From: SAR86 cluster bacterium
Lineage (GTDB): Bacteria > Pseudomonadota > Gammaproteobacteria > Pseudomonadales > Azotimanducaceae
Assembly: GCA_013204195.1 (NCBI GenBank)
Contig: JABMOJ010000271.1
Coordinates: 1-16,512 of the forward strand
DNA length: 16,512 bases
Reading direction: 5' to 3'
Shown here: positions 8,001-15,327 of the stretch, in pieces
Position numbering within the stretch: position 1 is the first letter of the stretch
Layout: every line of letters begins with the position of its first letter
The notes under the pieces: model-generated
Database searches by the model: none
The model's input: only the letters and a program-made list of their open reading frames with translations
Told to the model about the DNA's origin: nothing
Made by a program: the position numbers and the translations under genes

Positions 8001-9293
8001 TCAGCGAGTCTCAGCCAGCGCCAGATCCTCGCGGATATAACGATTTGCCAGGACATAGTGTAAGGCCGCCCACAGATTGATGCAGACAAAGATCATCAGC
8101 GAGTAGCGCAAGGACTCGTTACCGTAGTCTGCCTTGAAGTAGTCACTGAGTACGCCGACCAGTTGCGGGCCAATGCCGAGACCGATCAGGTTAGTTAAAA
8201 ACAGGTTGATGGCCGCCGACACGGATCGCATGCGAACCGGCACCAGGCTTTGAATCGCCGAAAATCCGGGGCCGATATAAAATCCGCTACAAAATGCCGG
8301 TATGCAGAATAACGCGATAGCGATCCAGGTTGTCTCGACCAGAAAAGAGGCGACGGCCAGGGGAACAACAATGGTCATTCCGATGGCGACTACCCACAGA
8401 TTCCAACGTGCATCCCGAGCAGACATTCGATCGGCGATCACGCCAGAGCAAAAAGTGCCTATGCCGCCGATGATGCCGTACAGAAACGCGAGGGTGAAAC
8501 CCACCTCGGTCTGGGATAGTCCGTGTGATCTGACGAAGTAAGCGGGTAGCCATAAAACCATACCATAGCCAACAAAGGCGGCGAGGGACCCGCCGGCAAC
8601 CACATGGCGCAGAGATTTCGTCGCCCACATGTTTCTCGCCACCGTCATAAATGACGGCGGGGTTGTGTTGGTTTGTACGGTTTTCTCTGCGGCGCCTCGA
8701 GTGGGTTCGATTAAGGTGAATCTGACAATAAGGGCGATGAGCAGCCCTGGCGCGCCGACCACAAAAAAGGCGGTGCGCCAGCCCAAATGTTGACTCATCC
8801 AGCCACCACCGATATAGGCAAATAGCAGACCCAGGTTCACGCCCACAGCAAAAATAGCCATGGCCGTTGAGCGTTGTTCAATAGGAAAGTAGTCGGAAAT
8901 CAACGAATGCGAAGGCGGGTTGGAGCCAGCCTCGCCAATACCGACACCGATTCGAGTCAGCGCAAGCTGAAAAAATGAAGTGGCAAAGCCGCAGGCGACG
9001 GTCATCGCGCTCCATATCGTCACCGCAATCGCGATAATGTTGCGCCGATTACCCCGATCCGCAAGCATGGCGATGGGCATGCCCAGGGTGGCATAAAAAA
9101 TGGCGAAGGTCAGGCCGACCAAAAAACCCATCTGCGTATCTGACGCGCCCAGGTCGTTCTTGATCGGTTGTAACAGGATGCCGATAATTTGCCGATCCAC
9201 GTGGCTCGAAGTGAACACCAGGGTGAGTACAAACAGGGCGTAGTTGCGGTAGCGCTTGGTGATTACGATGGGTGTTTCAATAGGTTGTTGCAT
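8001..9293 (-). CDS. MFS transporter, spinster-like family
   Basis: This is a 12-helix inner-membrane secondary transporter of 430 residues. TM1 carries an Asp-Arg pair (SSHVDRQIIGILLQPI, about 29-44), a spinster-like trait. The MFS loop 2-3 motif is GMPIAMLADRGNRR at 71-84. TM4 has RIGVGIGEAGSNPPSHSLISDYFP, whose GEA(G)xxPxxxSLI pattern is shared by many spinster-like MFS proteins in catabolic clusters. The N-terminus is cytoplasmic and uncleaved. The ATG at 9293 is supported by GGAG four bases upstream. The monooxygenase gene begins 3 nt after its stop, so the two are surely co-transcribed. Its cargo is likely the monooxygenase substrate or product (inference). Confidence 0.92.
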   Translation of the reverse strand: MQQPIETPIVITKRYRNYALFVLTLVFTSSHVDRQIIGILLQPIKNDLGASDTQMGFLVGLTFAIFYATLGMPIAMLADRGNRRNIIAIAVTIWSAMTVACGFATSFFQLALTRIGVGIGEAGSNPPSHSLISDYFPIEQRSTAMAIFAVGVNLGLLFAYIGGGWMSQHLGWRTAFFVVGAPGLLIALIVRFTLIEPTRGAAEKTVQTNTTPPSFMTVARNMWATKSLRHVVAGGSLAAFVGYGMVLWLPAYFVRSHGLSQTEVGFTLAFLYGIIGGIGTFCSGVIADRMSARDARWNLWVVAIGMTIVVPLAVASFLVETTWIAIALFCIPAFCSGFYIGPGFSAIQSLVPVRMRSVSAAINLFLTNLIGLGIGPQLVGVLSDYFKADYGNESLRYSLMIFVCINLWAALHYVLANRYIREDLALAETR

Positions 9294-9336
9294 GAGTCTC
9301 CAGAATCTGGTCTCTAGGTTTTATTATTGTGCGTGG

Positions 9337-9364
9337 AATATACCACAGTCACTCAAGGCGTAAA
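9337..9364 (-). promoter_or_regulatory. candidate sigma70 promoter of the MFS-monooxygenase operon
   Basis: On the minus strand TTTACG (-35, 9359-9364), a 16-bp spacer and TATATT (-10, 9337-9342) match the consensus at 4/6 and 5/6. The -10 lies about 45 bp upstream of the MFS start. It overlaps a short imperfect palindrome, GTGGAATATACCAC, at 9333-9346. Confidence 0.45.
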
Positions 9365-9415
9365 GATAAGCCTGATCTGGTGTATCATGGGGCTAACCTC
9401 CTAGGGGAAAATAGC

Positions 9416-10216
9416 GTGTTTACGGTGTCTTTGGCTCAACAAAAAGTATTGTCAGACTCGACGATCGAGCTACAATTTCAGCGAGACGACGGTGAATCTG
9501 TAGTGTTTGTTCCGGGTCAGTTTTTTCGCTTTGTGTTCACCGATGTAGATGGTGAGTTCGAACGCAGTTATAGCCTATGTAATCTGGCGCCCGATACGAC
9601 TGGGATCTTAATGCTGGTGATTTCTAAGGTAGACGGTGGCCGCGCCACTCGCTTGTTGTTTAATACCGAGTGCGGATTGAAAGCATCGGTGACCGGGCCA
9701 TTTGGGCGGCTGGTACTCCCTGAAAAACTGCCCAAGAGATTGTTTTTGGTGGCGACCAGCGTTGGCATTGCGCCTTATCTGCCCATGTTGGGGCCTCTGT
9801 CGGGTCCCTTGTGCCGGGATGAAATTGAGGTTTTCCTGTTGCTAGGAGTGAGGGACCCCAGTGAATTCATCTATGCGACGGTGCTTGTTGATTTTCAGCG
9901 TCGGCACCCGCGCTTTCATTTGCGTCTTTGCTACTCGCGCCGCCTGCCAGATTCGCCGCGATCCTTCGAAGGCGCAGGTTATGTTCAGGATTATTTGCCC
10001 GCAGTGGTGCCAAACCAGGATCTCGTGATGTTGTGCGGCAACCCCATGATGGTCGATGTTTGCTTTGACAAGCTCAAACAGGCAGGGCTGCCCAGTCGCC
10101 AGGTCATACGGGAAAAGTACGTTTTCGCAAAGCAAGCGGCGGTTAAGCCTCCAAGCGCCTTGAGTGCAGAACAAAAGCGTTTGATCGAAGAGAAGATGCA
10201 AAAATACCGAAGTTGA
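9416..10216 (+). CDS. fpr: ferredoxin-NADP reductase-like flavoprotein
   Basis: This 266-residue FAD/NAD(P) oxidoreductase of the FNR superfamily probably passes electrons between NAD(P)H and a ferredoxin or flavodoxin. The FAD domain has the R-x-Y-S motif at residues 50-53 (ERSYSLCN). The NAD(P) domain has TSVGIAPYLPML at 114-125 and LCGNPMMV at 206-213. No ferredoxin-type Cys cluster is attached. I chose GTG at 9416 because AGGGGA lies 7 nt upstream and homologous sequence begins there; the frame is open to an earlier GTG at 9329, but that part is not protein-like. After the usual Fpr end (REKYVFAK, 232-239) there is a charged 27-residue tail. The gene is divergent from the MFS gene, and its stop abuts the stop of the M15 gene with no base between. 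Confidence 0.85.
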   Translation: MFTVSLAQQKVLSDSTIELQFQRDDGESVVFVPGQFFRFVFTDVDGEFERSYSLCNLAPDTTGILMLVISKVDGGRATRLLFNTECGLKASVTGPFGRLVLPEKLPKRLFLVATSVGIAPYLPMLGPLSGPLCRDEIEVFLLLGVRDPSEFIYATVLVDFQRRHPRFHLRLCYSRRLPDSPRSFEGAGYVQDYLPAVVPNQDLVMLCGNPMMVDVCFDKLKQAGLPSRQVIREKYVFAKQAAVKPPSALSAEQKRLIEEKMQKYRS

Positions 10217-10750
10217 TTATTGGGCGCGACATGCCCAATGCCAGGGTTCGTAGTTGATGCCAGTGGTATTGTTACGTGGATATGACATTGAGAACTCAAA
10301 GCGGCGGGCATGCGTGTTTAGCCAGTCAAAAGCGGCGGTCTGATCAAAGGCTTCAGATAAGGGTTCTGACCCAGGTGTGGACAAATCCAGGGCGCGGCCG
10401 GTGTGGTGTTCACTGAAACCGGGGATCGCGTTGATCTTGAAGATATCAATTAACTGCTGGCCGGCCGCGACTTTTTTACGGATCAAACCACACTGATATT
10501 CAACGGAGCGAAACGCTGAGACGAGCTGTAATTCAATCTCGTCCTGGTGGGCGGCTAGCCGCATGGCTTGCCAGCATTTCAGAGTGAAGGGTGTCATCCA
10601 CTGTTCTCGGTCGAAGACGTCCCGCCCGGCGGAAGCTAATTCTAGCGCTTCGATTTGCAGTGGCAGCTGACAGTTTAGGCGAAGGTTAGCATCGCCACCG
10701 AGCTCCTTCAGGAAATCGTCAATGATAGTCGTATAGTCTTCGATGATCAT
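10217..10750 (-). CDS. M15-family (VanY/DdpX-like) D,D-peptidase
   Basis: This 177-residue zinc peptidase is related to D-alanyl-D-alanine carboxypeptidases. The metal site is complete: SEHHTGRALD at 113-122 gives His115 and Asp122, and YEPWHW at 167-172 gives Glu168 (catalytic) and His171. SAFRS at 78-82 is the usual upstream element. The protein starts MIIEDYTTIIDDF with no signal peptide or membrane anchor, which is odd for a wall enzyme and suggests cytoplasmic processing of peptides or export by another route. The ATG at 10750 has CAGGT 6 nt upstream. It lies 46 nt downstream of the DUF3667 gene on the same strand and is probably the last gene of that operon. Confidence 0.88.
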   Translation of the reverse strand: MIIEDYTTIIDDFLKELGGDANLRLNCQLPLQIEALELASAGRDVFDREQWMTPFTLKCWQAMRLAAHQDEIELQLVSAFRSVEYQCGLIRKKVAAGQQLIDIFKINAIPGFSEHHTGRALDLSTPGSEPLSEAFDQTAAFDWLNTHARRFEFSMSYPRNNTTGINYEPWHWACRAQ

Positions 10751-10796
10751 CTAGCGACCTGCTGTAAGACAAGGTGTTGCGCCGCATGGCTGGGAT

Positions 10797-11756
10797 TCAT
10801 AGTGTCATGACGCCCGCTAATAAGCTAAGCAGAAAGGTGCTCGAGAACAACGTGATATAGATGAAGCCAAGACCCATGAATTTCATCATAGTGATAAAAT
10901 AACCCTGGCCATAGACCCTGAGAAGGCTCATGTACATATAGATTGGTATCCAAATAGAGAGCACTGTTGATGGAATCTCGGTACCGATAGATTGTTCTAC
11001 AGGTGCCAACAAGCCTTCGAGTAGCAGCGCTAAAAAAATAAAACTGTGATTGTGGACCGCGAGAATCAGGTGCTGCGTATAGTAGCGGGCGCTGCCAAGA
11101 TAGGCGAGTTTCAGTATCAAGGCGAATATGGGGAGCAGGACAAAAAGTACTGGCGGGGCTATGTCGAGCAGCATACTGATGAGTTCGCCGGGGTCTTCTT
11201 TGGCGAGTTCAACGGCTTTTCTCGCCTGGGCCTCGAGCCTGTTGCCCAGTTTGGTGTTTTGCTCGGCGCTTAAACCGGGTAGCTGAAGGTTGGCGTGGAT
11301 GTCATCGATTCCTGAATCGGCCTCGACATACGCGGCGTCTTTTTCCGCATCTTGTTCCGTCTGTTGCTCCGAGTCTTGAGTCGAGGCTTCAACGCCTGCG
11401 CCATCGATAATGAAAGATACCGGAAACTGTGCCGAGAATAGGTTCTGGGCGGATAGAAACAAAAAAAACAATATGCTGGCGATCAGGTATAGACGCAGTG
11501 GTTGGATATAGCGCGCTCGCCGTCCTGCGACGTATTCAGTGGCTAAAAACCCTGGGCGAAAAAATAAGGCAAACAGCGTTCTTGCCGTACGCGAATCGAA
11601 ACTAAAAATATTTTCGAACGCCTCGCTCACCAAGGACCAGAAAAACCGATCCATACCACGTTGGTTTTGGCCGCAGTGGTAACAATATTGCCCGGCCAGG
11701 GGAGTCTGGCAATTGGGACAATCGGCGGCGGCCGAGTCGTTGGTCTCTTCGTTCAC
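10797..11756 (-). CDS. DUF3667 family membrane protein with N-terminal zinc ribbon
   Basis: The function of this 319-residue protein is unknown. The N-terminus has a zinc-ribbon pattern, CPNC at 13-16 and CYHC at 25-28. A segment follows that is typical of DUF3667 (FFRPGFLATEYVAGRRARYIQPLRLY, about 65-90; RYIQPLRLY leads into TM1). Then comes an acidic, Gln-rich loop at about 120-165. At least three more hydrophobic helices lie in 196-319. The start is GTG at 11756, 5 nt after the stop of the upstream acyl-CoA dehydrogenase, with no ribosome site of its own. It is probably translated by coupling to that gene, which is unexpected for a membrane protein of this family. No link between DUF3667 and fatty-acid oxidation is known to me. 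Confidence 0.87.
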   Translation of the reverse strand: MNEETNDSAAADCPNCQTPLAGQYCYHCGQNQRGMDRFFWSLVSEAFENIFSFDSRTARTLFALFFRPGFLATEYVAGRRARYIQPLRLYLIASILFFLFLSAQNLFSAQFPVSFIIDGAGVEASTQDSEQQTEQDAEKDAAYVEADSGIDDIHANLQLPGLSAEQNTKLGNRLEAQARKAVELAKEDPGELISMLLDIAPPVLFVLLPIFALILKLAYLGSARYYTQHLILAVHNHSFIFLALLLEGLLAPVEQSIGTEIPSTVLSIWIPIYMYMSLLRVYGQGYFITMMKFMGLGFIYITLFSSTFLLSLLAGVMTL

Positions 11757-11761
11757 AACAG

Positions 11762-12886
11762 TCAGGCGACAAAGCGCTCAAGATGATGATCGGTATTGCC
11801 GAACTGGGAATCAATCACCATCAACCGTTTGAAATAATGAGCCACTCGCAGTTCCTCTGTCATACCCATGCCGCCATGCAGTTGCACCGCGTTCTGACCC
11901 ACGAACCGAGAAGCCTTGCCCACCAGATATTTCAACGCGTGAATCGTCCGCTGGGTTTCGCTGCTGCCTTGGGTTTCCAGCATGCTGGCCTTCATACATA
12001 ACGACTGAGCCAACGCATGTTCCATAAACATTTCAGTCATACGGTGCTTGAGCACTTGAAACTCGCTGAGCGGATGGTCGAATTGCTTGCGTTGCTTGGT
12101 GTAGTTGACGGTGTCTTCGTACAGGGTTTGCATGCCGCCAATGGCTTCAGCAGCCAGCGCAAGGATAGCGCGGTTAGCGATTTTTTCGATAATGCCATGG
12201 CCTTCGTCCAGTGGGCCGAGGCGCTGGTCATCGCTGACGCGGACATTGGTGAACTTGATTTCCGAGGCTCTCAGGCCATCGACGGTGGGATAGTCTGTGC
12301 GCGTCAAGCCGTCGGCCGCAGCGTCGACAATGAATAAGCTGATACCATGAGGGTCCTGGCTGTCGCCGCGGGTGCGAGCAGAGACCAAGATTTTGCCCGC
12401 TGACTGAGCGTTTAATACCAGTGATTTTTCGCCGTTAATAAGGAAGTTGTCACCGTCGCGATCAGCCGTGGTGACCACATTGTTGAGGTCATGGTGGGCT
12501 TGCTGTTCAGCATAGGCGAACGTCGCAATCAAGCTGCCGTCGATAATCGCGGGAATCAGCTCCGCCTTTTGCTGAGGGTTACCTGCTGCATTAATGGCAC
12601 CACCAAACATGATGACCGTTGGCAGATAAGGCTCGAGGACCAGGCCCTTGCCGAACTCTTCAAGCATAATCATTGTATCCACCGGCGTGCCGCCGATGCC
12701 GCCGTCGTCTTCGTCGAAGGGCAGTGCCAGCCAGCCGAGATCGGCGAATTGCTGCCAGTGTTCGCGGCTGAAACCCTCGTCCGAGGCGGATATTTTGTTG
12801 CGTTGACTAATATCGTAGTGGTCGTCGACAAACTTTTTAACGCTGTCGCGCAACAGGTTCTGTTCTTCGGTATAGGAAAGATCCAT
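11762..12886 (-). CDS. acyl-CoA dehydrogenase, small/non-catalytic-type subunit
   Basis: This 374-residue FAD enzyme subunit of the acyl-CoA dehydrogenase family spans the full fold. The N-terminal helices start MDLSYTEEQNLLRDSV. The middle beta domain includes FLINGEKSLVLNA at 148-160. The C-terminal helices have QFDHPLSEFQVLKHRMTEMF at 268-287 and QLHGGMGMTEELRVAHYFKR at 335-354. Where related enzymes carry the catalytic Glu in the second helix, this one has Asn-Arg (IANRAILAL, 236-244), and the alternative position near the C-terminus reads DSQFGN. It therefore lacks both usual bases. With the neighbouring larger dehydrogenase, 20 nt upstream, it probably forms a heteromer of the PimC/PimD or FadE28/FadE29 style. 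The ATG at 12886 has AAGAG about 8 nt upstream. Confidence 0.93.
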   Translation of the reverse strand: MDLSYTEEQNLLRDSVKKFVDDHYDISQRNKISASDEGFSREHWQQFADLGWLALPFDEDDGGIGGTPVDTMIMLEEFGKGLVLEPYLPTVIMFGGAINAAGNPQQKAELIPAIIDGSLIATFAYAEQQAHHDLNNVVTTADRDGDNFLINGEKSLVLNAQSAGKILVSARTRGDSQDPHGISLFIVDAAADGLTRTDYPTVDGLRASEIKFTNVRVSDDQRLGPLDEGHGIIEKIANRAILALAAEAIGGMQTLYEDTVNYTKQRKQFDHPLSEFQVLKHRMTEMFMEHALAQSLCMKASMLETQGSSETQRTIHALKYLVGKASRFVGQNAVQLHGGMGMTEELRVAHYFKRLMVIDSQFGNTDHHLERFVA

Positions 12887-12906
12887 GTTATTGCTCTTTT
12901 GTTGAG

Positions 12907-14058
12907 TTAGCCTAAACCAAGGACATTCTTGGCGATCACGTCTTTTTGTACCTCGCTGGCCCCACCAAAGATAGTGGTGGCGCGGGCGCCCAGGTAGGCG
13001 CTGGTGGCGCCTCGAGCAAACCCAGGTCCTGCGGCCGCCCCCCAGGCGGCAGCGTAAATGCCGGCAGCTTCAAGGTTAAGTTCGGATACGCGTTGTTGAA
13101 TCTCGGTGCCCTTTAATTTCATGATGGAGGATTCTGGTCCCGGATTGCCGCCGCTGGCGACTGAAGCCAGGCTGCGCAGTTCGGTAAATTCCAGAGCTAA
13201 CAACTCCGCCTCTAGGGCGCCGACTTTGTTGCGGAACGCCGGAACATCCATTAGCGTGCCTGCCCCGACCTTGACGCTCAGGGCATTTTTTCGAGCTTTG
13301 GCCAGGCCGAGAACAGAGTTCTGAATGCCGGCTAAACCCGTGCGTTCATGGATCAGCAAGCCCTTGGCGTAGGTCCAGCCCTTGCCCTCCTCGCCAATGC
13401 GATTGTCGACGGGGACCTTGACGTCGGTGAGAAATACGTCGTTGACGGAGTGGCTGCCGCCCAGGGTGATGATGGGTTTGATCTCGACACCTGGGTCATT
13501 CATGGGAATTAGCAGAAACGTAATGCCTTCCTGCTTTACGCCGGTGCTTTGGGTTCGGGTCAGGCAAAACATCCAATGGGCAATATGGGCCAGTGTCGTC
13601 CAGGTCTTCTGGCCGTTGACCGTGTAGTAGGTGCCATCGGCTGACAGTTCCGCTCGGGTTTGAAGGTTTGCAAGGTCAGAGCCGGCGCCGGGTTCTGAGT
13701 AACCTTGGCACCAGTTCACCGAGCCATCGCGGATGCTCGGCAGGAAGCGGTCTTGCTGCGCTTTCGTGCCATGGTTCATCAGGATTGGGGCCAGCATGCC
13801 GACCCCAAAGGGAATCTGTGGTGGTGTGCTGTTGCGGGCCATCTCCATATCAAAGATATAGCGCTGAGTCGGCGTAAAACCGGGGCCGCCGAACTCAACC
13901 GGCCATTTGGCGATGTCCCAGCCACCTTGGTCGCGCATGGCCTGAAACCATTCGGCGCGCTTGGTCCACATTTCCATGCCCTTGGGCAAATTCTGCTTGA
14001 TGAAGTCTTGAACCTTAACCTGAAATGCGAGGTCCTCTTGGCTGAATTCGATGTCCAT
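12907..14058 (-). CDS. acyl-CoA dehydrogenase, large/catalytic-type subunit
   Basis: This 383-residue FAD-dependent acyl-CoA dehydrogenase introduces a C2-C3 double bond into a CoA thioester. The N-terminus MDIEFSQEDLAFQ is followed by WPVEFGGPGFTPTQ, QGYSEPGAGSDLA at 118-130 and YTVNGQKTWTTLAH at 145-158, all typical of the FadE29/PimC-like clade. Glu238 in LLIHERTGLAG (234-244) lies where IVD- and FadE29-type enzymes place the catalytic base. The C-terminal position used by medium-chain enzymes is Gly (TIFGGASEVQ). It is the first gene of the operon, 20 nt before the small subunit. The ATG at 14058 has AGGAGA 10 nt upstream. The clade suggests a branched, cyclic or steroid-side-chain CoA ester, but the substrate is not readable from sequence. 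Confidence 0.94.
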   Translation of the reverse strand: MDIEFSQEDLAFQVKVQDFIKQNLPKGMEMWTKRAEWFQAMRDQGGWDIAKWPVEFGGPGFTPTQRYIFDMEMARNSTPPQIPFGVGMLAPILMNHGTKAQQDRFLPSIRDGSVNWCQGYSEPGAGSDLANLQTRAELSADGTYYTVNGQKTWTTLAHIAHWMFCLTRTQSTGVKQEGITFLLIPMNDPGVEIKPIITLGGSHSVNDVFLTDVKVPVDNRIGEEGKGWTYAKGLLIHERTGLAGIQNSVLGLAKARKNALSVKVGAGTLMDVPAFRNKVGALEAELLALEFTELRSLASVASGGNPGPESSIMKLKGTEIQQRVSELNLEAAGIYAAAWGAAAGPGFARGATSAYLGARATTIFGGASEVQKDVIAKNVLGLG

Positions 14059-14087
14059 GGGCTGGATGTCTCCTGGTGCGTAACCGG

Positions 14088-14150
14088 GTCATTGGCGTAC
14101 TTTCATTGGCGAACTTTCATTGAAGTACTGTCATTGAAGAACTGTCATTA
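14088..14150 (-). repeat. 14-bp tandem repeat with overlapping mini-ORFs in the dehydrogenase operon leader
   Basis: Four full 14-bp units (14088-14101, 14102-14115, 14116-14129, 14130-14143) and a partial fifth lie 30-92 bp upstream of the first dehydrogenase. On the coding strand the units read ATGACAGTTCTTCA, ATGACAGTACTTCA, ATGAAAGTTCGCCA and ATGAAAGTACGCCA. Because the period is 14 and each unit begins ATGA, the ATGs at 14148, 14134, 14120 and 14106 open five-codon frames (MTVLQ, MTVLQ, MKVRQ, MKVRQ) whose TGA overlaps the next ATG. A fifth ATG at 14092 opens a 25-codon frame running over the real start, to 14015. No ribosome sites precede the small frames, so translation is unproven; the units may equally be protein-binding sites. 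Confidence 0.8.
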
Positions 14151-14161
14151 TTCATTGCTCG

Positions 14162-14176
14162 ACGGGTACTACCCGT
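14162..14176. promoter_or_regulatory. 15-bp palindrome, candidate operator
   Basis: ACGGGTA and TACCCGT are perfect 7-bp arms around a central C. The site lies between the predicted promoter and the tandem repeats, starting about 20 nt after the expected transcription start, as a roadblock operator would. The regulator is unknown and none is encoded in the window. Confidence 0.45.
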
Positions 14177-14203
14177 GGTCGTCGAACGAGTGCATTGCAA
14201 ACT

Positions 14204-14232
14204 ATCATAGGAAGATTAAATAGGCATTACAA
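14204..14232 (-). promoter_or_regulatory. sigma70-like promoter of the acyl-CoA dehydrogenase operon
   Basis: On the minus strand TTGTAA (14227-14232), a 17-bp spacer and TATGAT (14204-14209) match the -35 and -10 consensus at 4/6 and 5/6. The start of transcription would fall near 14197, giving a leader of about 140 nt that includes the palindrome and the tandem repeats. This is the best promoter in the window. Confidence 0.6.
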
Positions 14233-14322
14233 CCTTGGGTCGGGTGGCGGGTGAGTCTCGGGGTATGAGTGGTTTGCAGGTGTTGCGAGGGCTACGATTA
14301 GGGACCGGGCTACGTTAGCAGT

Positions 14323-15093
14323 TCAGGGGTTTAGGCCCAGACAGCCGGATTTAATTTCGGTATCGACAATTGCCTGACAGAATCGATCGATAGCCTCTAG
14401 GCCTTCAAAATACCCGACCTGCAGGCGATAGATCAGCCGTTGTTGCAGGTAGATGGTCTCGACAAAGGAATGCAGGCCTGAGAACAAGTCTGGGCGTTGC
14501 TGCTCTAAGCTCGCCCAGAAATTAATCGCCGCCGCAGAAGATCTGAAGGCGCCAAGCTGTACTCGATAACCCTGCGTAACAGGAGCGACGGTGTCAGCGA
14601 GCGGTGTCTGGCTGCGAGATTGGTTGGGTAAGCGAAAATTCCAATCAGTGGTCCGAGTAAACTCGGGTTGCTCCTCGTCGCTGGCTGGCACCGACGAGTT
14701 GGTGAGAGTTGCCAGGCGCGCATTAGCGCGCTCGAATCCGCCGGCCGCAGACTGCTTGAACCAGTTCAGCGCCTGGTCGATATCAACAGTTGTGCCTGAA
14801 CCGTCGGCGTAGAGATTGGCCAAGTGGTACTGGGCCGGCGGATAGCCCGCCGTCGCCGCCCGAGAATACCAGTTGAAAGCCTGATTGAGGTCTTCGGTGG
14901 TGCCTTCGCCGAACCGATGCATCAGGGCGAGGATAGTTTGGGCGCGAGGGTCGCCAGTCTCGGCGAGGATGCTGAATTCAGCGAATGCGGTCACATAGTC
15001 GCGCTGCTGATAAGCTTGGGTGGCCGAGTCAAAATCCGCCCACAGGTCGGTTGTGACAAGGCACAGCAGGCTACAAAGGATGAAGGTACGCAT
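14323..15093 (-). CDS. secreted Sel1-repeat protein with C-terminal SPOR domain
   Basis: This 256-residue periplasmic protein starts with a Sec signal peptide (about residues 1-19, cleavage after WA). Two Sel1 repeats follow at about 49-83 and 84-119 (AQTILALMHRFGEGT and AQYHLANLYADGSGT, each ending in an AFNWYSRAA-like or ALNWFKQSA helix). A Ser/Thr/Pro-rich linker spans 130-172. The SPOR domain at about 175-255 opens with GYRVQLGAFRS; SPOR domains bind denuded peptidoglycan at division septa. The Sel1 part is likely a protein interaction surface. The ATG at 15093 has only a weak ribosome site. It stands alone, with a 264-bp gap to the dehydrogenase operon and a divergent CinA gene on its other side. 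A cell-envelope or division role is inferred from the domains. Confidence 0.88.
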   Translation of the reverse strand: MRTFILCSLLCLVTTDLWADFDSATQAYQQRDYVTAFAEFSILAETGDPRAQTILALMHRFGEGTTEDLNQAFNWYSRAATAGYPPAQYHLANLYADGSGTTVDIDQALNWFKQSAAGGFERANARLATLTNSSVPASDEEQPEFTRTTDWNFRLPNQSRSQTPLADTVAPVTQGYRVQLGAFRSSAAAINFWASLEQQRPDLFSGLHSFVETIYLQQRLIYRLQVGYFEGLEAIDRFCQAIVDTEIKSGCLGLNP

Positions 15094-15327
15094 GAGGCCA
15101 GTCTAATCAATCCGACGGGCAACGGGTAGGCGCCGTGTAGCGATTTTCTGCAGCTGCCGGCGGTCAGGCCAGTTAAGGAATATACCAGGGATGTCACGAC
15201 AAAGCCTGCCAACGGGCTTATGATGTCGGCGTTGACAGCCAAAATGAACGCCGTAGGGATTCTCGAGGTCGCCAATGCTCGGGTTGCGGCTGCTGATTAT
15301 TCATAGTACTAAGAGGTATTGCTGACG

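Noticed and set aside
9329..9415. Earlier GTG start for the ferredoxin-NADP reductase-like gene
   Set aside because: The added residues are not protein-like and lie in the divergent promoter region; the GTG at 9416 has a good AGGGGA site.
14237..14263. Possible G-quadruplex (G3, G3, G3, G4 with loops of 2, 4 and 8 nt)
   Set aside because: One loop is long and the site is not placed at any start or end of a gene; chance is a sufficient explanation.
15232..15260. TTGACA upstream of the CinA-type gene as a promoter
   Set aside because: The -35 is perfect but no -10 better than 3/6 lies at 16-18 bp, and it is about 90 bp from the start codon.
14991..15275. Minus-strand frame of 94 codons overlapping the start of the SPOR protein
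   Set aside because: It is in another frame from the clearly real Sel1-SPOR gene, has no family resemblance and no ribosome site.
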